Source of the DNA: SpSt-28 sp044343155 | GTDB lineage: Archaea; Aenigmatarchaeota; Aenigmatarchaeia; CG10238-14; SpSt-28 | Direction: 5' to 3' | Length of the DNA stretch: 14,245 nucleotides | Assembly (NCBI GenBank): GCA_044343155.1 | Contig: JAVZSS010000017.1 | Coordinates: forward strand, 1-14,245 | Part shown: one piece after another, positions 1 through 7,901 of the stretch | How positions within the stretch are numbered: position 1 is the stretch's first letter | Layout: the number at the start of each line of letters is the position of its first letter | The notes under the pieces: generated by a model | What the model saw: only the letters and a program-made list of their open reading frames with translations | Told to the model about the DNA's origin: nothing | Database searches by the model: none | Position numbers and translations under genes: made by a program

Positions 1-1
1 A

Positions 2-220
2 ATAAACTTTAAAAATTGGTATATTGAAGATGAAAGTCATAACACTTTATATTTTAACAATTTTTATGTTAAACCTTATCAAGAAGTGGTAATTTGTATA
101 ACGAATTCTAGCAATTGTGATTATAGTTTAAGAAGTAAGTATCAAATTTTCGATAGAGAGGGAGATAAACTTTTTTTAAGAGATAGTGAAGGGTTACTAG
201 TTTTTTATTATAAATACTAA
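2..220 (+). CDS. C-terminal fragment of a lamin-tail-domain-like protein (5' end outside window)
   Basis: An open frame runs from the window edge to a TAA at 218-220, giving the last 72 residues of a protein whose start lies outside the window. The fragment has the pattern of the end of a lamin-tail (LTD) beta-sandwich. It contains a hydrophobic strand after a Pro (VKPYQEVVICITN), then a GDKLFLRDSEGLLV segment resembling the family's 'GD.l.L.d..G..v' turn, and it ends in aromatic residues (FYYKY). In prokaryotes LTDs often sit at the C-terminus of secreted or surface proteins, so an extracellular role is possible, but no signal peptide can be checked here. The gene overlaps the end of the convergent CBS gene by 4 nt. 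The reading frame is fairly secure; the domain call comes from pattern recognition only. Confidence 0.5.
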   Translation: MNFKNWYIEDESHNTLYFNNFYVKPYQEVVICITNSSNCDYSLRSKYQIFDREGDKLFLRDSEGLLVFYYKY

Positions 221-642
221 GCTCCACTAAACTTAAAAGCGTTTAAAGATATTAAAGAAGCGAACTTAGAAATTATTTTAGGTTCTATTATTGCTATGTC
301 GCTTACTGTAATTATTCCAACTAACTTATCATTCATCATAACTGGTAATCTTTTAATTTTATGCTGAACCATAATCTCCACAGCTTTACTAACATCTTCA
401 TCAGCCTGAATTGTTATTACATCCTTACTCATCACATCTTTAACTAAGGTCTTATCTGGATCTTTTCCATCACCAATAGCCTTTAATATGTCTGTACTAG
501 TTATAATTCCAACAATCTTATCATCTTCCATTACCACTAGGCTACCCATGTTCATTTCTCCCATAACTTTTGATGCTTCCCTTAGAGTCACTATAGGTTT
601 TGCTACTACTACATTTTTGTTCATTACATCCTTGACTAACAT
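217..642 (-). CDS. Two-CBS-domain protein
   Basis: This 141-residue protein is almost entirely a tandem pair of CBS domains (about residues 1-60 and 64-120). Each starts with a 'VKDVMnK' turn and ends with 'GIITxxD' (GIITSTD 45-51, GIITVSD 109-115). The roughly 25-residue tail is unassigned. CBS pairs usually bind adenine nucleotides or related ligands and act as regulatory modules. With no attached enzyme or transporter domain, this is a stand-alone sensor whose partner is unknown. It starts 5 nt after the upstream membrane-protein gene ends, so the two are probably co-transcribed, and the MinD-like gene precedes both. A functional link to either is inference from position. Family assignment is very secure; cellular role is not. 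Confidence 0.93.
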   Translation of the reverse strand: MLVKDVMNKNVVVAKPIVTLREASKVMGEMNMGSLVVMEDDKIVGIITSTDILKAIGDGKDPDKTLVKDVMSKDVITIQADEDVSKAVEIMVQHKIKRLPVMMNDKLVGIITVSDIAIIEPKIISKFASLISLNAFKFSGA

Positions 643-647
643 AATAA

Positions 648-1373
648 TTATTTCTTCTTTGAATATAAGAGCTTTTTAAACTCGAATAATAGAACAATTA
701 TTAACAAAAATATTCCTATGTATAAAAAGTAAAAAAGGAAATAAACTCTATCTTTCAATAAGTTTAATATATTAGCAGCCATCTCGTCCTTAACATAATA
801 AGAAGATATGTCTAAAATTAGAGGTGTTAATCCAAAAACTATAAATATTGAAGTAAAATGAAGTGCTCTTTCTTTCCAACTTTCTAGTACAAAAAGATAA
901 AAAGATGCGATAACTATTGTAATTATAATTAAATACTTAAAATACTTTTCTATTTCCAATCTAAATTGAAAACTTAAAAAATAAGTTAGCTGTTTGTTTT
1001 GAAAACAATCTAAAATTGTACAGTTATATTTTTTATAATACAAGTTTTCTAGATAAATATCCACAAGTTGACTATCAAAATTTTCTACATTCAAAGTTTT
1101 AACTCTACTACAATCTATTTTTATATTTTCTCCCATATTGATTTGAATAAAGCTTTTATTTTCACACAAAATTTTCAAATTTTCAATTGCTACAATTTTT
1201 TCATTTTCAGTCAAGTTAAGCATTTTTTGTTTAGAAAAAATTTCAATAGCCAAATTTTTTAAATTTTGATATGAAGTCAAATCTAAAAAGATATACAAAA
1301 CTATAGTAAATGTAAAAAATATAGAAAACAATATTGCTAAAAGGATTTTTCCTATATTTCTAACTATTTTCAT
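648..1373 (-). CDS. Four-helix membrane protein with a cysteine-containing ectodomain, unknown function
   Basis: I do not recognise this 241-residue protein. It has a hydrophobic helix at about residues 9-30, a polar segment of roughly 115 residues, and three more helices at about 146-164, 172-190 and 210-231. It ends in a basic tail (KKLLYSKKK). The positive-inside rule places both termini in the cytoplasm and the 31-145 segment outside. That outer segment holds the protein's only four cysteines (C70, C88, C118, C123), a number that would allow two disulfides. The gene lies 17 nt after the MinD-like gene and 5 nt before the CBS gene, with no clear TATA box of its own, so it is probably the middle gene of an operon. 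It could be a membrane partner of the MinD-like ATPase; that is speculation from context. Confidence 0.8.
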   Translation of the reverse strand: MKIVRNIGKILLAILFSIFFTFTIVLYIFLDLTSYQNLKNLAIEIFSKQKMLNLTENEKIVAIENLKILCENKSFIQINMGENIKIDCSRVKTLNVENFDSQLVDIYLENLYYKKYNCTILDCFQNKQLTYFLSFQFRLEIEKYFKYLIIITIVIASFYLFVLESWKERALHFTSIFIVFGLTPLILDISSYYVKDEMAANILNLLKDRVYFLFYFLYIGIFLLIIVLLFEFKKLLYSKKK

Positions 1374-1390
1374 AAATACACTTTAATTTT

Positions 1391-2167
1391 CTAAATAAAT
1401 ACCATAGAAAATAGGTCTTTCATTTTCTTATAGAATTTTAATTTCAAACTTTCCTTATAATCTTCTTTACTTATTTTACATGCTATTTCAGTAAAAATTT
1501 CAGAAACTATACTATTTGGATTATTTTCAAATATTGGAATCCTGCTTAATAGTGAATACATTAAAGATTTGTTATGCGGTATGAATCCCAAAACTTCTAA
1601 GTTAATAATTTTCTCCACTTCTTCAATTTTTTTCTCTGATACCCAAAAACCGTTATTTAATATTACCTTTAAATTTTTCTTTCCCAATGTGCTAGCCAGT
1701 TCTTTAATTTTGATGGCATCTATATAATGTTGTTCAAATGGTTGAACAACTATTATGATTTCATCAGAAACTTCTATTACACTTATAACTTCTCTACCTA
1801 ATCCAGGCGGACCATCTATTATTATAAAGTCTGGTTTTTCCAAGTTCTTTATATTATCAACAATTTTTTTCATTCTTTTTAAATCTATTCCAGAAAGATC
1901 CTCTAAATTTGGACTAGAAATAAGAACTTTAATACCGTTGTAATTCACAAAAGCTTCTCTATCAAAATCTTTTCCAGATAAAAAATCATTTAAACTATAC
2001 TTATAGCTATTAATTCCCAGATATGTCGATAAATGTGGCATGCTTACATTTCCATCTAATAATATTACTTTATAGCCAAGTTTTTTAAGAGCCAAGGAAA
2101 GATTAATTGATACTGTAGTTTTGCCTGTGCCTCCTTTACCAGAAAGTATAGATACAACTTTAGTCAT
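1391..2167 (-). CDS. minD: MinD/ParA-family P-loop ATPase
   Basis: This 258-residue protein has the deviant Walker A of the MinD/ParA/Mrp group (GKGGTGKTT, residues 10-18; signature Lys11 and P-loop Lys16). It also has a switch-I-like 'LLDGNVSMPHLS' (37-48) and the hydrophobic strand plus 'IDGPPGLG' switch II (117-124). Such ATPases dimerise on ATP and often bind the membrane to position other proteins. The last 20 or so residues (roughly 239-258) look amphipathic and basic-hydrophobic, as expected for a MinD-type membrane-targeting helix, though I judged this by eye. The conserved ADVSMPNLS-like segment is changed here, with Gly-Asn at 39-40. A TATA-like CTTTTATATTG lies about 28 nt before the ATG. 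MinD-like is more likely than Mrp/ApbC, because no metal-site cysteines are seen. Confidence 0.9.
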   Translation of the reverse strand: MTKVVSILSGKGGTGKTTVSINLSLALKKLGYKVILLDGNVSMPHLSTYLGINSYKYSLNDFLSGKDFDREAFVNYNGIKVLISSPNLEDLSGIDLKRMKKIVDNIKNLEKPDFIIIDGPPGLGREVISVIEVSDEIIIVVQPFEQHYIDAIKIKELASTLGKKNLKVILNNGFWVSEKKIEEVEKIINLEVLGFIPHNKSLMYSLLSRIPIFENNPNSIVSEIFTEIACKISKEDYKESLKLKFYKKMKDLFSMVFI

Positions 2168-2189
2168 TTATATATCTTAAAACTTTTTA

Positions 2190-2200
2190 CAATATAAAAG
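2190..2200 (-). promoter_or_regulatory. Putative TATA box of the MinD-like gene
   Basis: Read on the minus strand the sequence is CTTTTATATTG, centred about 28 nt upstream of the start codon at 2167. This fits archaeal TBP-site spacing for a leaderless or nearly leaderless transcript. It lies directly after the cdc48 stop codon, so the MinD operon probably has its own promoter in addition to any read-through. Confidence 0.5.
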
Positions 2201-2201
2201 A

Positions 2202-4475
2202 TTAACCAATATATATTTGTTGAGATTCTTCCTTCATTTCTTTCTTTCTTTCCTCAAATCTTTTGTAGTATTCAACCATCTCCTTAGTAATGCTTGGTGT
2301 TACTTTTTTCATTGCTTCTTCAAAGTGTTTTAGCTTAACTTCTTTTGAGTTTATATCTTCTCTTAAGGCGTTTAATGCTGCCTCTCTACATAGCGCCTCT
2401 ATATCTGCTCCAGAATAGCCCTCAGTTCTTTTTGCCAATTCTTCTAAATTAACATCTTTAGCCAAAGGCATCTTTTTTGTATGAATTTTAAATATTTCCA
2501 ATCTTCCTTTTTCATCTGGAGGTGGTATATAAACCAACTTTTCAATTCTTCCAGGTCTTAATAGAGCCGGATCTACCAAGTCTGGCCTGTTTGTTGCAGC
2601 AATAATTACTATGTTCTTTATATCTTCTATTCCAGATATTTCAGTTAACAGCTGAGATACTATTCTTTCTGTGGCTTCATGCATACCTATACCCCTTCTT
2701 GGCGCTAATGCATCTATCTCATCAAAAAATATTATACATGGTGCAACCTGTTTAGCTCTTCTAAACAATTCTCTAATTCTTTTCTCACTTTCACCAAACC
2801 ATTTGCTTAGTAATTCTGGTCCCTTTACAGCTATAAAATTAGCACCACTCTCATTAGCTACCGCTTTTGCAAGAAGCGTTTTTCCAGTTCCTGGAGGACC
2901 ATACAACAATATTCCTCTTGGTGGCTCTATACCCATTCTTTCAAAAGCATCTCTATACTTCAAAGGCCATTCAACCATTTCTTTTAAAATTCTTTTAGCT
3001 TCATCCAAATCTCCTATATCTTCCCATTTGACTTTTGGTACCTCTACCAAAACTTCTCTCATTGCAGAAGGTTCAACAACTCTTAAAGCATTTTCAAAAT
3101 CTTGTTTTGTTACTACTAGTTTTTCTAAAATATCCTTAGATAATTCTTGTCCTTCTTTCAATTTTTCTCTAATTTCCGGCAATACTCTCCTTAAAGCACT
3201 CATCGCTGCCTCCTTACATAAAGCCATTAAATCTGCACCAACATATCCATGTGTTTTATCTGCTATTTCATCTAAATTAACATCCTTAGCTAATGGCATA
3301 TTTCTTGTATGAATTTTAAGAATCTCTAATCTACCATCCCTATCTGGAACTGGAACTTCTATTTCTCTATCAAATCTACCAGGTCTTCTTAAAGCAGGAT
3401 CTATGTCATCTGGTCTATTAGTTGCTGCTATAACAATTACTTTTCCTCTGCTTTTTAATCCATCCATCAAAGTTAGTAAAGTAGAAACTATTCTTCTTTC
3501 TACTTCCCCTGTAACCTCTTCTCTTTTTGGTGCTATAGCATCTATCTCATCAAAAAATATAATTGCTGGTGCGTTTTTTTCTGCCTCTTCAAAAATCTTT
3601 CTTAAATTGCTTTCCGACTCACCATAAAATTTAGATAAAAACTCTGGTCCATTGACAGAAATAAAGTATGCACCACTCTCATTAGCTACTGCTCTAGCTA
3701 GTAATGTTTTTCCTGTTCCTGGGGGTCCATATAAAAGAACTCCCTTTGGTGGCTCAATTCCAAGTCTTTCAAATATTTCTGGATATCTTAATGGCAATTC
3801 AATCATTTCTCTAACTTTCTCTACAACAGGCTTCATACCACCTATATCTTCATAAGTTACAACTGGTACCTTAGCTTCCATTTTCAAAGATTCTGGCATT
3901 TTTCTCAAAACTTCAATTTCTGTAGCTTCCCCGATATAAACAATCTTATTTGTTGGGTCTGTATTTACAACTATCAATCTTACTTCTGAAGGAAAAGGAT
4001 TGAAAAATAATTCTTCAAAATCTGCTCCAAAAAATTCTTCAAAAAAAGTGTTTGCTCTTCTTCTATAAGCTGGGGAAGGTACAACTATATCCCCTTTGTT
4101 TACTGGTCTACCAAATAGGTTTTCTTTAATCATATGAGGACTAAAATTTAAAACTATTCCAGGATCTGCTGGTGCTAAAACAACTTTTTTTGCTTCAACT
4201 GCATTTGCCTTTCTTACAATAACACTTTCACCAACACCAACACCAGCATTTCTTCTTGTTATTCCATCTATTCTAATAATATTTAATCCTATATCAGCAG
4301 GATAAGCCCTTCTCGCTATAGCACCAGTTTTTTTAGTTCCTTCTAATTCGATAATATCTCCTTCTCTAACTCCTATTTTTTTCATAATTTCACTATCTAT
4401 TCTAGCAATACCTCTACCTGCTTCTTCTTTTGAAGTAAGTTCCCCAACTTTTAGCTTCACTTCTCCATTAGACAT
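2202..4475 (-). CDS. cdc48: Cdc48/VAT-type double-ring AAA+ ATPase
   Basis: This 757-residue protein has full family length. It consists of an N-terminal double-psi-barrel/Cdc48-N region (about 1-190) and two AAA modules. D1 has Walker A GPPGTGKT at 250-257, Walker B FFDEID at 307-312 and arginine fingers in RRPGRFDR (363-370). D2 has Walker A at 526-533, Walker B FFDEID at 583-588 and RPGR at 640-643. Both rings carry aromatic pore loops (KFYGESE 282-288; KWFGESE 558-564), the arrangement expected of an unfoldase that threads substrates. Archaeal Cdc48 unfolds proteins, in part for the 20S proteasome. The C-terminus reads QQIYIG, so the penultimate residue is Ile and a strict HbYX proteasome-docking motif is absent. 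The gene diverges from smc. No Shine-Dalgarno sequence is seen before the ATG. Confidence 0.98.
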   Translation of the reverse strand: MSNGEVKLKVGELTSKEEAGRGIARIDSEIMKKIGVREGDIIELEGTKKTGAIARRAYPADIGLNIIRIDGITRRNAGVGVGESVIVRKANAVEAKKVVLAPADPGIVLNFSPHMIKENLFGRPVNKGDIVVPSPAYRRRANTFFEEFFGADFEELFFNPFPSEVRLIVVNTDPTNKIVYIGEATEIEVLRKMPESLKMEAKVPVVTYEDIGGMKPVVEKVREMIELPLRYPEIFERLGIEPPKGVLLYGPPGTGKTLLARAVANESGAYFISVNGPEFLSKFYGESESNLRKIFEEAEKNAPAIIFFDEIDAIAPKREEVTGEVERRIVSTLLTLMDGLKSRGKVIVIAATNRPDDIDPALRRPGRFDREIEVPVPDRDGRLEILKIHTRNMPLAKDVNLDEIADKTHGYVGADLMALCKEAAMSALRRVLPEIREKLKEGQELSKDILEKLVVTKQDFENALRVVEPSAMREVLVEVPKVKWEDIGDLDEAKRILKEMVEWPLKYRDAFERMGIEPPRGILLYGPPGTGKTLLAKAVANESGANFIAVKGPELLSKWFGESEKRIRELFRRAKQVAPCIIFFDEIDALAPRRGIGMHEATERIVSQLLTEISGIEDIKNIVIIAATNRPDLVDPALLRPGRIEKLVYIPPPDEKGRLEIFKIHTKKMPLAKDVNLEELAKRTEGYSGADIEALCREAALNALREDINSKEVKLKHFEEAMKKVTPSITKEMVEYYKRFEERKKEMKEESQQIYIG

Positions 4476-4489
4476 AATCTATATTTTTT

Positions 4490-4521
4490 TATTATTATAA
4501 ATTGTTTATAGTTAAATTTTA
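4490..4521. promoter_or_regulatory. Divergent promoter region between cdc48 and smc
   Basis: The 63-nt gap between the two start codons holds two TATA-like elements. ATTATAAATT (4494-4503) lies about 40 nt before the smc ATG and would give a leader of roughly 10-15 nt. On the minus strand TAAAATTTAACT (4510-4521) lies about 40 nt before the cdc48 ATG. A partial Shine-Dalgarno GTGA sits about 8 nt before the smc ATG. The assignments are approximate because the region is extremely AT-rich. Confidence 0.35.
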
Positions 4522-4538
4522 CAAAAAGTGAAAATAAT

Positions 4539-7034
4539 ATGAGAACGTATATAACAAGAATTACATTGCAAGGTTTTAAAAGCTTTAACAGAAAAATTTC
4601 AATACCCTTTTCTCCAAACTTAAATATAATTACTGGCCCGAATGGGAGTGGAAAATCTAACATAATTGATGCTGTTTCTTTTGTTTTGGGTAGAATATCA
4701 GCTAAGAGTTTGAGGGCTGATAGATTGACAGAATTAATATTTAGGGGTACTGAAACAAAAAAACCAGCTGAGTATGCAAGTGTTACACTATATCTAGATA
4801 ACTCAAAAAAAATTTTCCCTTTTGAAGATAGTGAAATATCAATAACGAGAAAAGTTAATAGAAATGGGTATACGGTCTATAAAATAAACGGGAAAAATAC
4901 AACTAGAGAAAAGGTTTTGGAATTGCTCTCCCTAATTAAAGTAAGGCCAGATGGTTACAATATAATTCAACAGGGAGATGTAACAAGAGTAATTGAAATG
5001 TCACCCCAAGAAAGAAGAGAAATTATAGATGAAATTGCTGGTATTGCAGAGTATAATGATAAAAAAGAAAAGGCCTTAAGAGATTTAGAAGAGGTTGATA
5101 AAAAATTGAGAGAAGTTGAAATAATTGTTACACAAAAATATGAAATATTTAAAAAATTGGAAGAGGAAAAAAACTTGGTTTTAAAGTATCAGAATTTACA
5201 AAAAGAATTGCTAAATCTTAAAACCTCTTACTGGAAGAAAAAAGAAGAAATAATTACAGAAAAATTGAAAGAAATAGAGAAAAAGATAGAAGAAATTAAG
5301 AAAAAGATAGAAGAATGTGAAAATGAAATAAAAGAAAAGGAGCAAAAACTTTTCGAATATGAAAATTCGTTGAAAGAAATTGTTAAAAATATAATAGAAT
5401 TTTCTAAAAGAGCTGCTATTGAAGATGAAGCAAGTAAATTAAGAACACGATTGATATTGATAAGAGAAAGAATCGACGTAACTAAAAAAGAAATTGAGCG
5501 ACTGGAAAATTTAATTGCTAAGCTTGAAATGCTTGAAGCAAAAAGACAAGAATTTACTAGAGAAATGAGTAGACCTGTTAAGGAAATTTTAAATTTAAAA
5601 ATTAGAGGAGTTTATGGTACTATAGCAGACTTAATTAAAGTTGAAGATACATACAAAGTCGCAATAGAAGTTGCAGCAGCTCAACATTTGTATGATATAG
5701 TTGTAGAAAATGAAGATGTTGCTATAACTTGTATAGATTTTTTAAAAAGAGAGAAAATTGGAAGGGCGACATTTATTCCACTCAACAAAATAAAACCTCA
5801 AGAATTTAAAGAAAAAGAATTATTAGATAAGGAAGGAGTAATAGGTTTAGCTAGCAAGTTGATTTCTTATGATAGAAAGTTTCAACCAGCAATAGATTTT
5901 GTTTTTGGAAATACTCTAATTATAGAAAACTTAGATGTAGCAAAAAATATAGGTATAGGAAGAATTAGGATGGTTACTTTGGATGGTGATTTAATAGAAA
6001 GAAGTGGAGCAATGACTGGAGGATATTTAGTTAAAGAGAGTTCATCATTAAGATTAGATAAGGAAGAAATAGAGAAATACAGACAAGCAAAAATAAATTA
6101 TTTGTCCGAATTAGAAAATTTGAAAAAAGAAGAAGAAGAAATTGAAAAAAGATTAAAAGAACTTAAAGTTTCTGAAGAAAGTAAAAAGATAATTGATTTA
6201 GAAAAAGTAAGAATATCTTCTGAAAGAGAAATTGAGAGATTGAGAGAATTAAGAAGAAAATTGCAAGATAGGAGAATTAATCTAGAAATGGAACAAAATA
6301 AGTATGCCATTGAAAAAGCTAAATTAGAAACAGAATTAGAAAATGTTAAAAAAGAAGTTGAAAAATATGTTGGTGGAGAAATAATTGATCTTGACATAAA
6401 ACAGTTAGAAAAAAGGATAAAAGAAGTTGAAGAAGAATTGAATAAAATAGGAAATGTCAATTTTAAGGCTTTAGAAGAATATGAACAGTTTAAAAAAGAA
6501 TTTGAAGATCTAAAAATCAAATATGATAAGATACTTGATGAGAAGAAATCTGTATTAAAGATGATTGAAGAAATTGAAAGTAAAAAAAGAGAAGTGTTTT
6601 TTTCAACTTTAAAGAAAGTTAGTGAGGAGTTTAGTAAAATATTTAAAGAAATGTGTAATGGAGAGGGTTCTTTAAGATTAGAAGATGAAAATAATCTTGA
6701 TTCTGGACTTATAATAGAAGCAACATTTCCTCAAAAAAGACCAATAAATATTGATGCCCTTTCTGGTGGTGAAAAAACTTTAACGGCAATAGCTTTTCTT
6801 TTTGCATTACAAAGATTTTCTCCATCTGAGTTTTATTTATTAGATGAAATTGATGCCGCGCTAGACAAAGAAAATACTTTAAAAGTTGCAGAATGGTTAA
6901 AAAAAGAATCTAAAAATACTCAATTTATAGTAATTTCTCATAATGATATAACGTTAAAACATGCAGATAAGCTTTATGGCTGTACTTTAGAAGAAGGGGA
7001 GACAAAAGTTTTAGCTATAGAGTTACCTCAATGA
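4539..7034 (+). CDS. smc: SMC chromosome-organisation ATPase with unusually short coiled-coil arms
   Basis: All SMC landmarks are present. They are Walker A GPNGSGKS (33-40), Q-loop IIQQGD (142-147), a hinge domain (about 354-500, with the Gly-rich turn AMTGGY), the ABC signature LSGGEKT (741-747), Walker B FYLLDEIDAAL (765-775; catalytic Glu770) and H-loop SHND (800-803). The order head, coil, hinge, coil, head identifies SMC and excludes Rad50, which has a zinc hook. At 831 residues it is far shorter than the usual 1,150-1,200. The heads and hinge look complete, so the loss is in the two coils (about 170-350 and 500-690, near 180-190 residues each against roughly 300 or more). No ScpA or ScpB gene lies in the window. 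Its 3' end overlaps the ureohydrolase gene by 12 nt. Confidence 0.97.
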   Translation: MRTYITRITLQGFKSFNRKISIPFSPNLNIITGPNGSGKSNIIDAVSFVLGRISAKSLRADRLTELIFRGTETKKPAEYASVTLYLDNSKKIFPFEDSEISITRKVNRNGYTVYKINGKNTTREKVLELLSLIKVRPDGYNIIQQGDVTRVIEMSPQERREIIDEIAGIAEYNDKKEKALRDLEEVDKKLREVEIIVTQKYEIFKKLEEEKNLVLKYQNLQKELLNLKTSYWKKKEEIITEKLKEIEKKIEEIKKKIEECENEIKEKEQKLFEYENSLKEIVKNIIEFSKRAAIEDEASKLRTRLILIRERIDVTKKEIERLENLIAKLEMLEAKRQEFTREMSRPVKEILNLKIRGVYGTIADLIKVEDTYKVAIEVAAAQHLYDIVVENEDVAITCIDFLKREKIGRATFIPLNKIKPQEFKEKELLDKEGVIGLASKLISYDRKFQPAIDFVFGNTLIIENLDVAKNIGIGRIRMVTLDGDLIERSGAMTGGYLVKESSSLRLDKEEIEKYRQAKINYLSELENLKKEEEEIEKRLKELKVSEESKKIIDLEKVRISSEREIERLRELRRKLQDRRINLEMEQNKYAIEKAKLETELENVKKEVEKYVGGEIIDLDIKQLEKRIKEVEEELNKIGNVNFKALEEYEQFKKEFEDLKIKYDKILDEKKSVLKMIEEIESKKREVFFSTLKKVSEEFSKIFKEMCNGEGSLRLEDENNLDSGLIIEATFPQKRPINIDALSGGEKTLTAIAFLFALQRFSPSEFYLLDEIDAALDKENTLKVAEWLKKESKNTQFIVISHNDITLKHADKLYGCTLEEGETKVLAIELPQ

Positions 7035-7886
7035 TATTTTGTTTTTTAAAATTTGATACAAAACCAAATACAAACACTTAGAAGCAAAGATATATGATTG
7101 TTTTACTAGACCCTCTAAATTAAAGCAACAAAAATCTACTCCTATGATTTTTCCTTCTATGGAATCTAAAATCTTTCTAAAATGAGTTAAATTTATTCCT
7201 TCTGGCTCTGGATAATCAGTTGAAGAAAAAAGACTTGGATCAAAAACATCCACATCAATACTTAAATACAAATTATTGTGTTTTGTGAATTTCCTTATAA
7301 TTTCAAAAGTTTCTTCCTTTTCTAAATCAGCGGGAGAAAAATATAATACATTACTTCTTTTTAAAAAATTAAATTCATCTTCATCTAAACTTCTTACACC
7401 TATTAATAAAACATCAATTCTATTTTTTTCTAAAAACCTTCTAAGCCAAGTCGCTCCGTTGAATTTAATTTTATTCTCTTGTTCATAAATTGTATCGAAT
7501 TCTATAATCTCATCAATATATCTTTCCTTACAGTCAGCATGTGCATCAAAAACAATTAGTTTAAAGTTTTTAATATTGCTCAAAATTAAAAAAGTTGGAA
7601 AATGACCACGAGATAATATTATTGGAATTTTCCCTTCATTTATTAATCTTCTTACTGTGTTTTTTGCTCCATCCAAATCCAAATTACCTAAATCAAAAAT
7701 TTTTAAATTTTCAGAGAGATTTTTTTCCTCAATTATATCAAATGGTTCAACATATTCACTCCATTTTCTGAATTCATTTAATATTTTTTCAGAATATTTA
7801 GTGTATTTTAGACCAATAACAAAAAACTCAGCTTCTTTTTCATCAAATAAATCTATTCCAAAAAGTTTTCTCTCTGTCTTTCTCAT
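7023..7886 (-). CDS. Divergent ureohydrolase (arginase/agmatinase superfamily)
   Basis: This 287-residue protein keeps the six expected metal ligands of the arginase fold. They are His95 (in SRGHF, where the family has GGDHS), DAHAD (Asp114, His116, Asp118) and SIDVDVFDP (Asp211, Asp213). Two other family hallmarks are changed. The 'DIMEVNP' glutamate that binds the guanidinium group in arginase aligns with Cys254 (GVDFCCFN). The active-site His of the 'HG' motif (His141 in rat arginase) aligns with Asn143 (FNGATW). It is therefore probably a binuclear-metal hydrolase of uncertain substrate, not a confirmed arginase or agmatinase. The gene follows uS9 by 15 nt without a well-placed TATA box, so it is probably the last gene of the ribosomal transcript. 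It overlaps the convergent smc end by 12 nt. Confidence 0.85.
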   Translation of the reverse strand: MRKTERKLFGIDLFDEKEAEFFVIGLKYTKYSEKILNEFRKWSEYVEPFDIIEEKNLSENLKIFDLGNLDLDGAKNTVRRLINEGKIPIILSRGHFPTFLILSNIKNFKLIVFDAHADCKERYIDEIIEFDTIYEQENKIKFNGATWLRRFLEKNRIDVLLIGVRSLDEDEFNFLKRSNVLYFSPADLEKEETFEIIRKFTKHNNLYLSIDVDVFDPSLFSSTDYPEPEGINLTHFRKILDSIEGKIIGVDFCCFNLEGLVKQSYIFASKCLYLVLYQILKNKISLR

Positions 7887-7901
7887 ACTTTAAATAGAAA
7901 C

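Noticed and set aside
2671..3855. Long plus-strand open frames opposite cdc48 (for example 2671-3312 and 3652-3855)
   Set aside because: They are mirror frames of the highly conserved AAA modules, have no domain pattern, and arise from the codon bias of the real gene on the other strand.
6098..6520. Minus-strand open frame of 140 codons inside smc
   Set aside because: It is antisense to the E/K-rich coiled coil, which reads as Ser/Phe/Leu-rich protein on the other strand. This is a shadow, not a gene.
4539..7034. Rad50 as an alternative identity for the SMC gene
   Set aside because: The middle of the protein is a globular SMC hinge with an AMTGGY turn. No CxxC zinc hook is present, and no Mre11 gene is adjacent.
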